Below, piece by piece: positions 17,437 through 26,484 of a stretch of DNA of 58,313 bases. Under the pieces are notes generated by a model that saw only the letters and a list, made by a program, of their open reading frames with translations, made no database searches and was not told the DNA's origin. Source of the DNA: Oscillospiraceae bacterium. GTDB taxonomy: Bacteria > Bacillota > Clostridia > Oscillospirales > Oscillospiraceae. The position numbers were made by a program, and so were the translations under genes. Within the stretch, counting starts at the first letter, position 1, and each line of letters starts with the position of its first letter. The DNA is taken from assembly GCA_017436785.1 (NCBI GenBank), contig JAFSCK010000008.1:1-58313 (forward strand), in the 5' to 3' direction.

Positions 17437-19557
17437 TTAGCGGCTGCCGTTCTTCTTTTTGGAAGTCAGGACAATGACGGTTGCGGCACCAGCCATAGCC
17501 ACGATGCCCAGCACAGTGAAGATCATGGTGCCATGGTCACCGGTTTCGGGCAGGTCGAAGCCGCGGGTGTTCACAACGGTCAGCGGAGCTTCTGCATTGA
17601 TGCTGCCGTTGTCCTCCAGCATATTGACTGCATTGCCGTCAACGGTTGCGGAAGCAGTCAGCAGATGGTGTTCCAGATGGACCTGGGGCATATTCTTCAA
17701 ATCGCCGGTATCGTTGATGATGGTGGCGTATCTGGGGTCGTTCTGGATCAGACCCAGAACATCGGAATCGTAGATGTCACACAGATGGGCAGTTTCAGTC
17801 TGGGAAACGACGATCTCAATATCGTCCTTCAGCAGAGTGTAGCCGTTGTCGGTGCGGATCTCAGTCATAACATAGGTGTCATCTTCCAGACCCTTGATGA
17901 TGACCTTGCCGGGGTTGCCGTTGGATTCCACGGGAACGAAGTAGGTGGCATCTTCGGGGAAGCTGACATGATCGGTGACGTAATAGACACCCTCTGCTTC
18001 ATTCAGCTCTGCCTTGACGAAGTAACGGTCGGTGGTGTTCTGCAGCAGGAACTGGACATTGGAGAAGTCACCCTTGCCGTCGGAGAACAGCTTGGTCAGA
18101 TCAATGCCGTAGGTGTAAACATGGGCATCATCCACCAGAGTATCGTAGTAGTTGTCGGAAGTACGCTTCCAGGTCAGAACAACCTTGTTATCGTTGCCAT
18201 TGTCACCGAAGACCACGGAGTTGTCGCTGTCCATCTTGGCGGTATAGGTAATGCGAACAGTGCAGTCGGAGAAACCAGTGTTGACCATGGAGGAACCGGA
18301 ATAGACAGCCTTGGAAGTGTTGATCTCGGACAGGCCGCGCTCGGTCATTTCAATGGTCATAACACCTTCGCCAGTGGCAGCGGTGTTGTAGGCAGCAGAG
18401 AAGAAGCCGTCAGCTTCCTTCCAGGTGGTGATGAGGTCGGTGCAGGCTGCATCCTTATAGAACTCCAGAACAACGTCGCCCTGGGTGTAGGTCAGACCCT
18501 TGGACAGAGTATCCACAAAGGTATAGCAGGACAGGTAGGTGGATTCGGAGGTGATGGAGGGCAGAGTGGAAATGATCTGGTAGTCGATAACATCGCCAGA
18601 GGAAGCGGTGCCGGTGTGGGCAAAGCCATCGGTGATGTCGGTGGTGGAGCCATTGTGCTTGCCGGTGTCATTTTCAGACTCGCGAAGCTCCTTAACGAGG
18701 CTGGGAATACCAGTGAGGTTCTTGGGGTACAGGGTAATGTCATAGAACCAGCTTTCACCGCCATCTTCGGCATTGGTGCCATCAACGGTGGTCATGGGAA
18801 CAGATACCAGGAAGGGATTGGTGGTGGAAACGACCATTTCGGGAACCCGAGTTTCCACCACCAGGTACAGACCCAGTTCCAGATCGGTTGCTTCCGTGTG
18901 ACCGTAGCTGTCAGTCAGGGGCATTGCGGTGCCGCCGTTTGCAGCAATGTAGTTCTCCATTGCGTTCTTCACAGTGGTGGAGTTGGCTTCCAGACCAGCA
19001 GCCAGAGCATCGATCAGCACATCGGACTGATAGAAATACTTGGTTTCATCAAGCTGGTCAGCATTGGTATAACGCTTGGCACCGTTTTCCAGACCCAGTG
19101 CCCGGAGGAAGTCAGCACCCTTAACCTTGTCGATGCCGTACAGCACTTCCACATGGTTGTCGGTACGGCCATCAGCTTCGGATTCAGAGAACTGGACAAT
19201 ATCCGCGATCCGCAGATAGGTAAACTCAACACCCTTGATGGCATAGCCGTAGCTGACTTCGCCGTTGCCCAGATCAGACTGGTTATCGTTGTCACCGGCA
19301 CGGACAGCGCCGCCCAGAATGTTGTTGACTCCTTCTTCATCGTAGCGGCCAGTGGAAACATAGGAGCTGTCCCACACGCCGTCCTTCTCGGCGTTGGTCA
19401 GATCGTACTTGTAGATAGTCAGACTGCCCAGCGCATCTTCGTCGATGCGGACAGGCACAGTGGGATCGTCATAGTCCCGTGCGGAAACGCTGACAGGGAA
19501 GGACAGGATCAGCATGAGGGAAAGACACAGGGCGATTGCCTTTTTCAGATTTTTCAT
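17437..19557 (-). CDS. Major sortase-dependent pilin (LPETG shaft subunit)
   Basis: 706 residues. It has a signal peptide (1-27), Cna_B/SpaA-like isopeptide domains, a pilin motif with Lys279 in the context FYDITLYPKN, and a C-terminal LPETG (about 669-673), hydrophobic helix and SKKKNGSR tail. The combination of YPK pilin motif and LPETG defines a shaft pilin polymerised by class C sortase. The ATG at 19557 has GAAAGGA eight bases upstream; the TTG six codons earlier is rejected. A strong terminator separates it from the adhesin gene upstream. Confidence 0.93.
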   Translation of the reverse strand: MKNLKKAIALCLSLMLILSFPVSVSARDYDDPTVPVRIDEDALGSLTIYKYDLTNAEKDGVWDSSYVSTGRYDEEGVNNILGGAVRAGDNDNQSDLGNGEVSYGYAIKGVEFTYLRIADIVQFSESEADGRTDNHVEVLYGIDKVKGADFLRALGLENGAKRYTNADQLDETKYFYQSDVLIDALAAGLEANSTTVKNAMENYIAANGGTAMPLTDSYGHTEATDLELGLYLVVETRVPEMVVSTTNPFLVSVPMTTVDGTNAEDGGESWFYDITLYPKNLTGIPSLVKELRESENDTGKHNGSTTDITDGFAHTGTASSGDVIDYQIISTLPSITSESTYLSCYTFVDTLSKGLTYTQGDVVLEFYKDAACTDLITTWKEADGFFSAAYNTAATGEGVMTIEMTERGLSEINTSKAVYSGSSMVNTGFSDCTVRITYTAKMDSDNSVVFGDNGNDNKVVLTWKRTSDNYYDTLVDDAHVYTYGIDLTKLFSDGKGDFSNVQFLLQNTTDRYFVKAELNEAEGVYYVTDHVSFPEDATYFVPVESNGNPGKVIIKGLEDDTYVMTEIRTDNGYTLLKDDIEIVVSQTETAHLCDIYDSDVLGLIQNDPRYATIINDTGDLKNMPQVHLEHHLLTASATVDGNAVNMLEDNGSINAEAPLTVVNTRGFDLPETGDHGTMIFTVLGIVAMAGAATVIVLTSKKKNGSR

Positions 19558-19622
19558 TTCAAAAGTTCCTTTCAAAAAAATAGTAAGATAGATTTAGTTG
19601 AATTTGTTGGGGAATGAAAAAA

Positions 19623-19641
19623 GCCAGGGACGGTCCCTGGC
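19623..19641 (-). terminator. Intrinsic terminator between adhesin and pilin genes
   Basis: A perfect 8-bp stem (GCCAGGGA / TCCCTGGC) with a 3-base loop is followed on the minus strand by TTTTTT. It would stop or attenuate readthrough from the adhesin and transfer genes into the pilin gene. Confidence 0.85.
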
Positions 19642-19662
19642 GTGATATAGAACATGGGTCAT

Positions 19663-22600
19663 TTACTGCTCCTTCTTACGAAGATACAGCATGGATGCGA
19701 TCAGTCCGAACAGACAAACAGACAGGCTGATGGAGGAAAGCAGCAGGGACTTGGAGCCGGTTTCGGGCAGAGAAAAGGTGCGGCTGTTGATGACCTTGAC
19801 TTCCAGAGAGAAATCTTCCTCGGGCAGCTCACCCTCAAAGGCAGGCTTTCTCAGCTTGGTATAGCCACGGGGAGCCTGGGTTTCTGTCAGCCGATACTGT
19901 AAGCCGGGATGCAGATTATCCCATTCCAGCTTGCCGTCTGCTCCGGTGGTCAGCAGACCATCCACCACATTGGGATTGGAACAGCCGCCTTCCTTGAAGG
20001 TTTCGGAGTATTCAATGGGCCACCACAGAGAGCCATCTTCACTCCATTCCAGCAGGAAGGTTGCACCTGCCAGGGAGTTGCCCTTGATGTCCACCTTGTC
20101 CAAAGTGATCTTACCGGGATGCAGGGCATTGGTGAAGGTCACTTCTGCTGTTTGCCCCTGGGCAATGGTGACAGTCTGGGGATTCTCAGAAGTGCAGATA
20201 TACAGGCTGTCCGCAGGGATCAGCTCCTCAATGGTATACTGACCCGGCAGCAGCTTGGTCAGGATCTCGCCGTTTTCAGCGGAGGTGAAGGGAGAACCTT
20301 CGATTTCCTCACCGTCTGCATCGGTGATCTTGAACTGCCAGCCAGCAACGCTGCCGTCACCTTCCACCGTTTTGATGATTTTCACCTTGCCGTACTGGAC
20401 GTTGGTGAAGTAAACTGACGTATCCTCGTGGGGCTTGATCTCAAATTTCTGGACAGTTTCATCTACCATCCAGTATTCGTCCTCGAAGCGTCCGTACTCG
20501 TCACCTGTTTCCTTGGCCCAGTAAATGCCGGGGTCCATGTAATAACCCACGCGACCATCCTCGTTGGTAATCATGGTGCGGATCTCCTGGGTGCAGGCTT
20601 CATCAGCGTAGATGGTGATGTGCCAGCCCTCTACGGATTCTCCGGTGTTGGTGCTCTTATAGAACCAGCCCAGACCCTGTTCCCGGTTCAGCCATTCATC
20701 TACAACGGTTTCACCGACTTTTACGGTCACATCATGGAAGCCCAGTTCAAAGTTCCAGTAGGTATCTTCCGTTTGCAACTCGATAACCGTGTATCGGCCC
20801 AGGGGGAGATTTTCTGTGCAGGCGTAGCCGTTTTCGTCGGTGGTGTATTCACCGACTACATCGTAATTGCTGTCATGCACTCGGAATGTCCAGCCGTCCA
20901 GGTGGTTGCCTGTGTTGGTGGTTTTCCGGAACTCGATGCGTCCGTAATGGGTGTTGGTGAAGGTTACGGTGGCAGTCTGATTGACGGCAATGGTCACTTT
21001 CTTGACCTCGGTATCGAACTCCCAGTAAGGATCATCCGTGGGAATTTCCTTTGCATACAGAGTGCCGGGGTCCAGATCGGTGACGGTGATGGTGCCATCG
21101 GCTCCGGTGAGGAAGGGAGAACCGTCAATGGGCTGGGTGCAGTCGGCATCGTAGTACAGACCGATTTGCCATCCCGCCAGATTCTCTCCGGTGTTGGTTT
21201 CCTTGACCAGCTTCACGCCGCCAGTGTTCAGAACGTTATGGAAGCTGACGGTTGCCGTCTGACCAGCCGTAAGGGTAACTTTCTGGGGATTTTCACTGGA
21301 ACAGGTGTACAGCGCATTGACGCTGCTGTCTGTGTGGCCCAGCTCTTTGACGTATACCGTGCCAGCGGAAAGGTCAGCAACAGAGATCTTACCATTGGCG
21401 TCCGTGGTATGAGGACCGGAGATCAGGTCAGTGCAAGCGGCATCGGAATAGATGCTGAACTGCCACCCGGACAGGTTCAGACCGTTCTCGGTGGTTTTGG
21501 TCAGTTCCAATCCACTGGGGTCCAGCTCGTTATAGAAGCTGACCGTGGAAGTCTGGCCTGCTGTAAGGGTGACTTTCTGAGGATTGGTGCTGGAACAGGA
21601 ATACATGGCATCAATGGCGCTGTCCGTATGACCCAGCTCCTTGACATACACAGTACCGGCGGAGAGATCCGAAACGGAGATCTTACCGTTGGTATCGGTG
21701 GTGTGCGGCCCGGAAATCATGGTAGTGCAGGCAGAATTGGAGTAGATGCCGAACTGCCATCCTGCCAGATTCTTACCATCTTCCGTGGTCTTGGTCAGTT
21801 CCAGTCCGCTGGGGTCAAGCTCGTTGTAGAAGCTGACAGAGGAAGTCTGACCAGCGGTGAGTGTGACCTTCTGGGGATTGGTACTGGTGCAGGAATACAT
21901 AGCATCAATGGTGCTGTCGCTGTGGCCCAGCTCCTTGACGTACACGGTGCCTGCGGCAAGGTTAGATACGGTGATGGCACCGGAAGAATTTGTGGTGTGA
22001 GGACCGGAAACCAGGCTGGTGCAGGCAGAATTGGAATAGATGCCAAACTGCCAGCCAGACAGATTATTACCATCCTCTGTGGTTTTCTGGATGCCCAGCG
22101 TAGCAGCAGAAGGTGCCTTTAACTTGAAATAGGCGTTCAGATTTCCGCTGGATGCACTGGCAAGAGAAATGGTTGTCTGATAAGAGGAACCAGACATATA
22201 CCAAAGATTATAGGTAGAATTACTTGCGGAGGGGATATAGCGGGTAGCCTTGAACACCGTGGAGGAAGAAATGGTTCCCGTCTGATAGATGTACAAGGTA
22301 TTGCCGCTTTTGTAAAACTCAGCGCCGTTGCCATCGGTGAAGGTGAAGTTGGACAGGACACCGTTGGAATCGTAGACACTGGTTTCATCCCCCGTCAGGG
22401 TGATGGTGGGAGCGGTGCTGCTGGAACTGCTGGTAAAACTGGGAATCTCCATTGCGCTCTGAACATAGGACACCAGAGTGTTGTAGTTGGGGGCGAAGTT
22501 GGAGATAGCCGCAGCACCGGCATTGTAGAAAATGTCGCCAGCGGTGCCGCTTTCGTTGGTGGAGTTCAGCGTAAAGGTTTCCGCATCCCGGAGGCCGCAG

Positions 22601-23391
22601 ACGATTTCATAGATCAAAAACTGCGTCGCCACACGGAGGGGTACATTGGGGTTGGAATCCCGCTTGACGTTGAAAACACTGATGGAATCATCCCACATCT
22701 GATCGCTGTACAGCAGAATCAGACCAATGGCTTCCCGACGTGCTGCAGGCATGGCGTACCACACGCTGCCGCCGGTGGTACTGCTGCTGCCGTCCAGGGT
22801 AATGTCCCGGTCAACAGAGTTACCGGAGGTACTTGCGGCATAATCCCGCCAAGGCTCAATACAGTACAGCGGATCGTCTGCATAGGGGGTGTTGTTATAC
22901 CGGGCAAAATGCCAGCCCAGATTTTTGATGTAGGCAGTCCGGGTAGTACCGGTGCCGTTAGGTTTGTATTTTACGGTAAGCTGACTGTTCAAGCGGCTGG
23001 TATAGTCGCCGTTGTCCGAGAAGTCAAACAGCAGAATACCAGACTGGGTGCTGGCAGCAGTCATAATGCCATAGTCATCCGTAGATGCTGCGGCCACACC
23101 GCTGGAAATTACGATGTCAGAGAAAACGTCATCGGGTTCCGTCTGCGGAACAGTTGCTTCTGTGGTGGGTGTTGTGGATTCTTCTGTGGGCGGGTTAGTT
23201 TCCCCGGAAGTTTCCGTTGGTGATGTTTCATCGGGGGGAGTTGTGGTTTCCGCAGTGGTCGCTTCCGTGGCTTCTGTTTCCAAGGTGCTTTCCGTTGCAC
23301 CAATTTCAGCGGCAGATACGTTCGGGATCATGCCGAAGCACAGAACCAACACCAACAGAAACGAAACAAGTCCCCGTAAGCGTTTAGTCAT
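19663..23391 (-). CDS. Large LPETG adhesin with thioester domain and eight Cna_B-like repeats (probable pilus tip)
   Basis: 1242 residues. Signal peptide (1-27) and a Thr/Pro/Glu stalk (30-90) come first. A thioester domain follows with Cys177 (LYCIEPW) and Gln257 (TQFLIYEI), the pair that forms the covalent-binding thioester in Gram-positive adhesins. About eight Cna_B/SpaA-like modules follow (roughly 431-1205), the first three nearly identical. The C-terminus has LPETG at 1208-1212, a hydrophobic helix and RKKEQ. It is likely the pilus tip that attaches covalently to host or partner surfaces; this is inferred from family. AAAGGAGAGG precedes the ATG. Confidence 0.93.
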   Translation of the reverse strand: MTKRLRGLVSFLLVLVLCFGMIPNVSAAEIGATESTLETEATEATTAETTTPPDETSPTETSGETNPPTEESTTPTTEATVPQTEPDDVFSDIVISSGVAAASTDDYGIMTAASTQSGILLFDFSDNGDYTSRLNSQLTVKYKPNGTGTTRTAYIKNLGWHFARYNNTPYADDPLYCIEPWRDYAASTSGNSVDRDITLDGSSSTTGGSVWYAMPAARREAIGLILLYSDQMWDDSISVFNVKRDSNPNVPLRVATQFLIYEIVCGLRDAETFTLNSTNESGTAGDIFYNAGAAAISNFAPNYNTLVSYVQSAMEIPSFTSSSSSTAPTITLTGDETSVYDSNGVLSNFTFTDGNGAEFYKSGNTLYIYQTGTISSSTVFKATRYIPSASNSTYNLWYMSGSSYQTTISLASASSGNLNAYFKLKAPSAATLGIQKTTEDGNNLSGWQFGIYSNSACTSLVSGPHTTNSSGAITVSNLAAGTVYVKELGHSDSTIDAMYSCTSTNPQKVTLTAGQTSSVSFYNELDPSGLELTKTTEDGKNLAGWQFGIYSNSACTTMISGPHTTDTNGKISVSDLSAGTVYVKELGHTDSAIDAMYSCSSTNPQKVTLTAGQTSTVSFYNELDPSGLELTKTTENGLNLSGWQFSIYSDAACTDLISGPHTTDANGKISVADLSAGTVYVKELGHTDSSVNALYTCSSENPQKVTLTAGQTATVSFHNVLNTGGVKLVKETNTGENLAGWQIGLYYDADCTQPIDGSPFLTGADGTITVTDLDPGTLYAKEIPTDDPYWEFDTEVKKVTIAVNQTATVTFTNTHYGRIEFRKTTNTGNHLDGWTFRVHDSNYDVVGEYTTDENGYACTENLPLGRYTVIELQTEDTYWNFELGFHDVTVKVGETVVDEWLNREQGLGWFYKSTNTGESVEGWHITIYADEACTQEIRTMITNEDGRVGYYMDPGIYWAKETGDEYGRFEDEYWMVDETVQKFEIKPHEDTSVYFTNVQYGKVKIIKTVEGDGSVAGWQFKITDADGEEIEGSPFTSAENGEILTKLLPGQYTIEELIPADSLYICTSENPQTVTIAQGQTAEVTFTNALHPGKITLDKVDIKGNSLAGATFLLEWSEDGSLWWPIEYSETFKEGGCSNPNVVDGLLTTGADGKLEWDNLHPGLQYRLTETQAPRGYTKLRKPAFEGELPEEDFSLEVKVINSRTFSLPETGSKSLLLSSISLSVCLFGLIASMLYLRKKEQ
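21232..22101 (-). repeat. Three near-identical Cna_B-type repeats in the adhesin gene
   Basis: Adhesin residues 431-720 consist of three consecutive modules of about 97 residues. They share TKTTEDG, LSGWQFGIYS, SGPHTTD, AGTVYVKELGH and NPQKVTLTAGQT almost unchanged. The similarity extends to the DNA, so copy number could change by recombination. Confidence 0.85.
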
Positions 23392-23420
23392 AGAAAAATC
23401 CTCTCCTTTAGATTGTGAAA

Positions 23421-23445
23421 GGCACCTGCCAATTTGACAGGTGCC
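23421..23445 (-). terminator. Hairpin after the Maff2 gene
   Basis: A perfect 8-bp stem (GGCACCTG / CAGGTGCC) with a 9-base loop, followed on the minus strand by TTTCAC, lies between the Maff2 stop and the adhesin ribosome site. It is a weak or partial terminator at the left margin of the conjugation genes that precede the pilus island. Confidence 0.6.
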
Positions 23446-23456
23446 CTGGGGTTAAA

Positions 23457-23672
23457 TTAGCCAAACAGACCGGACAGCAGGGGCACCAGAGTGATGCCGA
23501 TGAGGGCCACACCGCCGCCAGCCATGAGCTGCTTCATACCCTGGGACTTTGCACCAGGGTTATCGTTGCCGTAGCCTTCCAGAAGATTGATCGCACCCCA
23601 GATGCCAAGACCTGCGCCCAGGGCAACCACCAGAGTCTGAAGAACGCCAACAGCTGCGTTGAAAAATGCCAT
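23457..23672 (-). CDS. Maff2 family protein (VirB2/TrbC-like)
   Basis: 71 residues with two hydrophobic helices separated by a short polar loop (GYGNDNPGAKSQG), the layout of VirB2-type conjugative pilins and of the Maff2 mobile-element family. It is expected in the membrane as a small subunit of the mating channel. GGAGG precedes the ATG. It lies downstream of traG as in other CTn elements, but its usual next neighbour (CD1112) is 8 kb away because of the pilus island. Confidence 0.85.
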   Translation of the reverse strand: MAFFNAAVGVLQTLVVALGAGLGIWGAINLLEGYGNDNPGAKSQGMKQLMAGGGVALIGITLVPLLSGLFG

Positions 23673-23758
23673 ATAAAATGTACCTCCATAAAATTTGAAA
23701 TTTTTGAAGGGACATTTTACGATTTACTTCTCTGAACCTTTCTGAAGATTCTGCCTTC

Positions 23759-25543
23759 TCAGGCAGTTGTACCGGACACGGTTGTTTCATACACCTCGAA
23801 AGCATCGTCCGGCTTCAGCTTGAGGTGAGTGGATAGAAAACGATCTATGCTCAGTTCGTTTTTCTTGTTATAGTCGGATGTGTACTTGTAGTTGGGGTGC
23901 TTGGTGATGTCATACTTGTTCGACAGGAACGGTCTGACACCACGAAGCTGCAATATGCACTTGCCGCCGTCCATAACGGCCAGCTCGTCTTGGCTCATAA
24001 GGTCTTTGCCCAGCTTCTGATAGTTAAGGCTGTGGGAAACCTCCCGGCCCCGACTTTCTCCGGTGTTGAAGGTGTCAATGGTTTCTTTTCCAAGGGCAGT
24101 GGCCAATTCCTTCAGCGTGGTCGGTTCTTTGCCGCCCAGGAAGATGGAAGTGTCCATATTGCCGATGATGGTATCGGCATTGTCCTTGTAGATGGCTTTG
24201 AGCTGGGACTGGGCCTGCAAGACCAGACAGGCAGAGATTTCTCTGGAGCGGATCGTGGCGACCAGTTTTTCCAGCCGGGGGATTTGGCCGATATTGGCAC
24301 ATTCATCGATCAGACAGCGGACATGAACGGGGAGCCTGCCGCCGTACACATCGTCTGCCTTTTCGCACAAGAGATTGAAAAGCTGGGTGTAAATGAGCGA
24401 GATGAGGAAATTGAACGTATCGTCCGTATCGGACATGATAAGAAACAGGGCGGTTTTCTGGTCGCCCAGGGTGTCCAGTTCCAGCTCATCGTAAGCGGTC
24501 AGATCCCGCAGCTCCTGGATATCGAAGGGAGCCAGCCGTGCGCCGCAGGAAATCAGAATGGATTTCGCTGTTTTGCCAGCAGCCAGCTTGTACTTCTTGT
24601 ACTGGCGGACTGCGAAGTGCTGGGGATTCTCCTTTTCCAGTTCTGCGAACATGAGATCCACCGGATTCTGAAATTCTTCATCATCTTCCCGGACTTCCAT
24701 AGAGTTCAGCATCTCAATGAGGGTGGAGAAGCATTGCTCCTCCAGCGGAGCTTCGTAATGGATGTAGCCGATCAATGCCGTGTACAGCAGGGTTTCTGCT
24801 TTCACCCAGAAGTCGTCACCGGCTTTGCCTTCGCCCTTGGTGTTGGCGATCAGAGCTGTGACCAGCTTCAGAATATCCTTTTCGCTGTGGATGTAAGCGA
24901 AGGGATTGTAGTGCATGGATTTTTTGAAGTTGATGGTATTGAAGATTTTCAGCTTGTACTTGAACCGCAGGAGCATCTTTCCGCACTCGGTAACGATGCT
25001 GCCCTTGGGGTCAGTCACAACGAAGCTGACCGGGTATTTCTTGGAAGTGCATTGCATGAGGTTTGGTTTCAGCCAGAAGCGGGTCTTACCGGAGCCGCTT
25101 CCGCCGATAATCAGCACATTCTTGTTCCGTGCTGTTTTCGGGTCAGAAGGTCGATTGTTCATGGTCAGGCTTTCCGTCTGGGTCAGGATGATATTGTTTG
25201 CGAACACCGGGTCAACATAGGGTGCTATGTCAGCCTGGGTGCCCCAGCGGGCGGAGCCATATTCCATGTCCTTCCGGAACTTCTTTGCGTTCTTGCCCTT
25301 GATGTAGACCGCCAGACGGATAGCCAGAGCGATCAGAATACCAACACACAGGTCTATAGGGTGGAAGCTGGGCATGGACGATTCAAACGCCAGCACCAGC
25401 CCCTCCATGATGTGCAGGGCTTTCCCGGAGAAGTCAGATCCGGGAGCCAGCCGTGCAGCCTGTCCGACCTTGGTGGCAAACAGGGCAATGAACACATAAG
25501 GAATGTTGGGAAGGATCAGTTTCTTGTAATTGATGGGTTTCAG
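23759..25543 (-). CDS. VirD4/TraG type IV coupling protein (probable CTG start)
   Basis: About 594 residues. N-terminal membrane helices come first, then Walker A GGSGSGKT (about 147-154), Walker B LIDECANIG, and the SREISACLVLQAQSQL motif typical of coupling proteins that deliver the relaxase-DNA complex to the channel. The best start is a CTG at 25543: it sits eight bases after AAAGGAG and overlaps the pcfB stop as CTGA. The first standard codon, a GTG at 25495, has no ribosome site and would delete part of the first membrane segment. Confidence 0.93.
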   Translation of the reverse strand: MKPINYKKLILPNIPYVFIALFATKVGQAARLAPGSDFSGKALHIMEGLVLAFESSMPSFHPIDLCVGILIALAIRLAVYIKGKNAKKFRKDMEYGSARWGTQADIAPYVDPVFANNIILTQTESLTMNNRPSDPKTARNKNVLIIGGSGSGKTRFWLKPNLMQCTSKKYPVSFVVTDPKGSIVTECGKMLLRFKYKLKIFNTINFKKSMHYNPFAYIHSEKDILKLVTALIANTKGEGKAGDDFWVKAETLLYTALIGYIHYEAPLEEQCFSTLIEMLNSMEVREDDEEFQNPVDLMFAELEKENPQHFAVRQYKKYKLAAGKTAKSILISCGARLAPFDIQELRDLTAYDELELDTLGDQKTALFLIMSDTDDTFNFLISLIYTQLFNLLCEKADDVYGGRLPVHVRCLIDECANIGQIPRLEKLVATIRSREISACLVLQAQSQLKAIYKDNADTIIGNMDTSIFLGGKEPTTLKELATALGKETIDTFNTGESRGREVSHSLNYQKLGKDLMSQDELAVMDGGKCILQLRGVRPFLSNKYDITKHPNYKYTSDYNKKNELSIDRFLSTHLKLKPDDAFEVYETTVSGTTA

Positions 25544-26004
25544 CGTTCCCGCTCCTTTCTTCTGGAACGATCCACCACGGCATTTTTGATAAGTGCCTTG
25601 AAGTGTTCCAGTTTGGCCAGAACGGAGGGACGCTCGCTCTTGGTGATGACCTTGGCGGTGTACTCCTTGAAAGCTGCGTTCATGGCATCGGTGTCCGGTG
25701 CCTTGAAGAAAATCAGATAGCGGTTTTCGCCTTTGACCTTGAAGGGGGCATAGTCGATTCCGTATTTCCGGGCGATCCGGTTGAAGGAACCGAGGGTTTT
25801 GCTGGAAACCTCAATGCTCTGCATACCCTTGTTCTGGGCTGCAAGCTGTTTCACCGTCATTTTACCCTGGGGGAGTTTCTGGGTATGACGGGCGGTTTTC
25901 ATCTGCTCCAGGAGCTTTGCGAGGGCTTTTCTGAGTTCCTGTTCCGTCAGCTTACTGCAATTGACGATCAGAGTTACGACCTTCTGTTCCACTTCTTCCT
26001 GCAT
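25540..26004 (-). CDS. PcfB family (DUF3801) protein
   Basis: 154 residues, basic, soluble. The MTVKQLAAQNKGMQSIEVS and YGIDYAPFKVKGENRYLIFFKA regions match PcfB of pCF10 and its CTn homologues, always encoded just before the coupling protein. PcfB is reported to help dock the processing complex at the coupling protein. It ends in a 4-nt overlap with the coupling-protein gene, so reinitiation is likely. Confidence 0.88.
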   Translation of the reverse strand: MQEEVEQKVVTLIVNCSKLTEQELRKALAKLLEQMKTARHTQKLPQGKMTVKQLAAQNKGMQSIEVSSKTLGSFNRIARKYGIDYAPFKVKGENRYLIFFKAPDTDAMNAAFKEYTAKVITKSERPSVLAKLEHFKALIKNAVVDRSRRKERER

Positions 26005-26087
26005 GGTATTTCAGCTCCTTTCCGAAGATTTGCAGGAAAGTGGGCAGGTAAGGCTAAGGTGGAACCACCAGACGGCGAAGAAGTGCT

Positions 26088-26435
26088 TTATTTACCACGC
26101 TTTCGTCCTTTTCCTTTCACTGACATAATACCCTCCAGGGTTGTTGTGGGAATGCGATGGGATTCTGCGTATGCGATGTCGCTTTTCACATACTCGTCAT
26201 AGGTGTTGCCGCAAACGACCAGGATGCGGCAGCGGCCCAGAATATGCTGGCCCATATCCAGACCAAGCTGATGCTCACGGGGATTATCTTCATGGAGAAA
26301 GATGGACTGGTGAGCCTTGGGACAGATGGGGTAATACCCGGCTTCAAGCAGCGCTCTGGAATAGGTATCACACTTTTCGTCGAAATCCATGCCGCTACCC
26401 CATGCGGCAGTGATGTAAGCAAGAGGTAAAATCAT
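26088..26435 (-). CDS. DUF4406-like nucleotide-hydrolase-fold protein
   Basis: 115 residues. The opening MILPLAYITAAWG, then LLEAGYYPICPKAH and the C-terminal LVVCGNTYDEYVKSDIAYAE, resemble DUF4406/nucleoside 2-deoxyribosyltransferase-like proteins often found in phages and ICEs. A role in nucleotide salvage or defence against restriction is possible but not shown. The ATG at 26435 is eight bases after AAAGG; an ATG two codons earlier is the alternative. The tail is strongly basic (KGKGRKRGK). Confidence 0.7.
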   Translation of the reverse strand: MILPLAYITAAWGSGMDFDEKCDTYSRALLEAGYYPICPKAHQSIFLHEDNPREHQLGLDMGQHILGRCRILVVCGNTYDEYVKSDIAYAESHRIPTTTLEGIMSVKGKGRKRGK

Positions 26436-26484
26436 AATCATAGCCTTTCTTCCGGTTATGTCCGGACATAAAAATTGACAGCTT

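Noticed and set aside
21232-22101. CRISPR-like direct repeats
   Set aside because: The repeats are about 290 bp, in frame and coding for Cna_B modules, with no spacer pattern.
17398-22122. Two long plus-strand open frames opposite the pilin and adhesin genes
   Set aside because: They are antisense shadows of repeated, codon-biased surface-protein genes; their Gly/Val/Asp-rich translations show no domain.
23897-25720. Plus-strand open frame of about 600 codons opposite traG
   Set aside because: The minus strand encodes clear Walker motifs of a coupling protein, and the plus frame has none.
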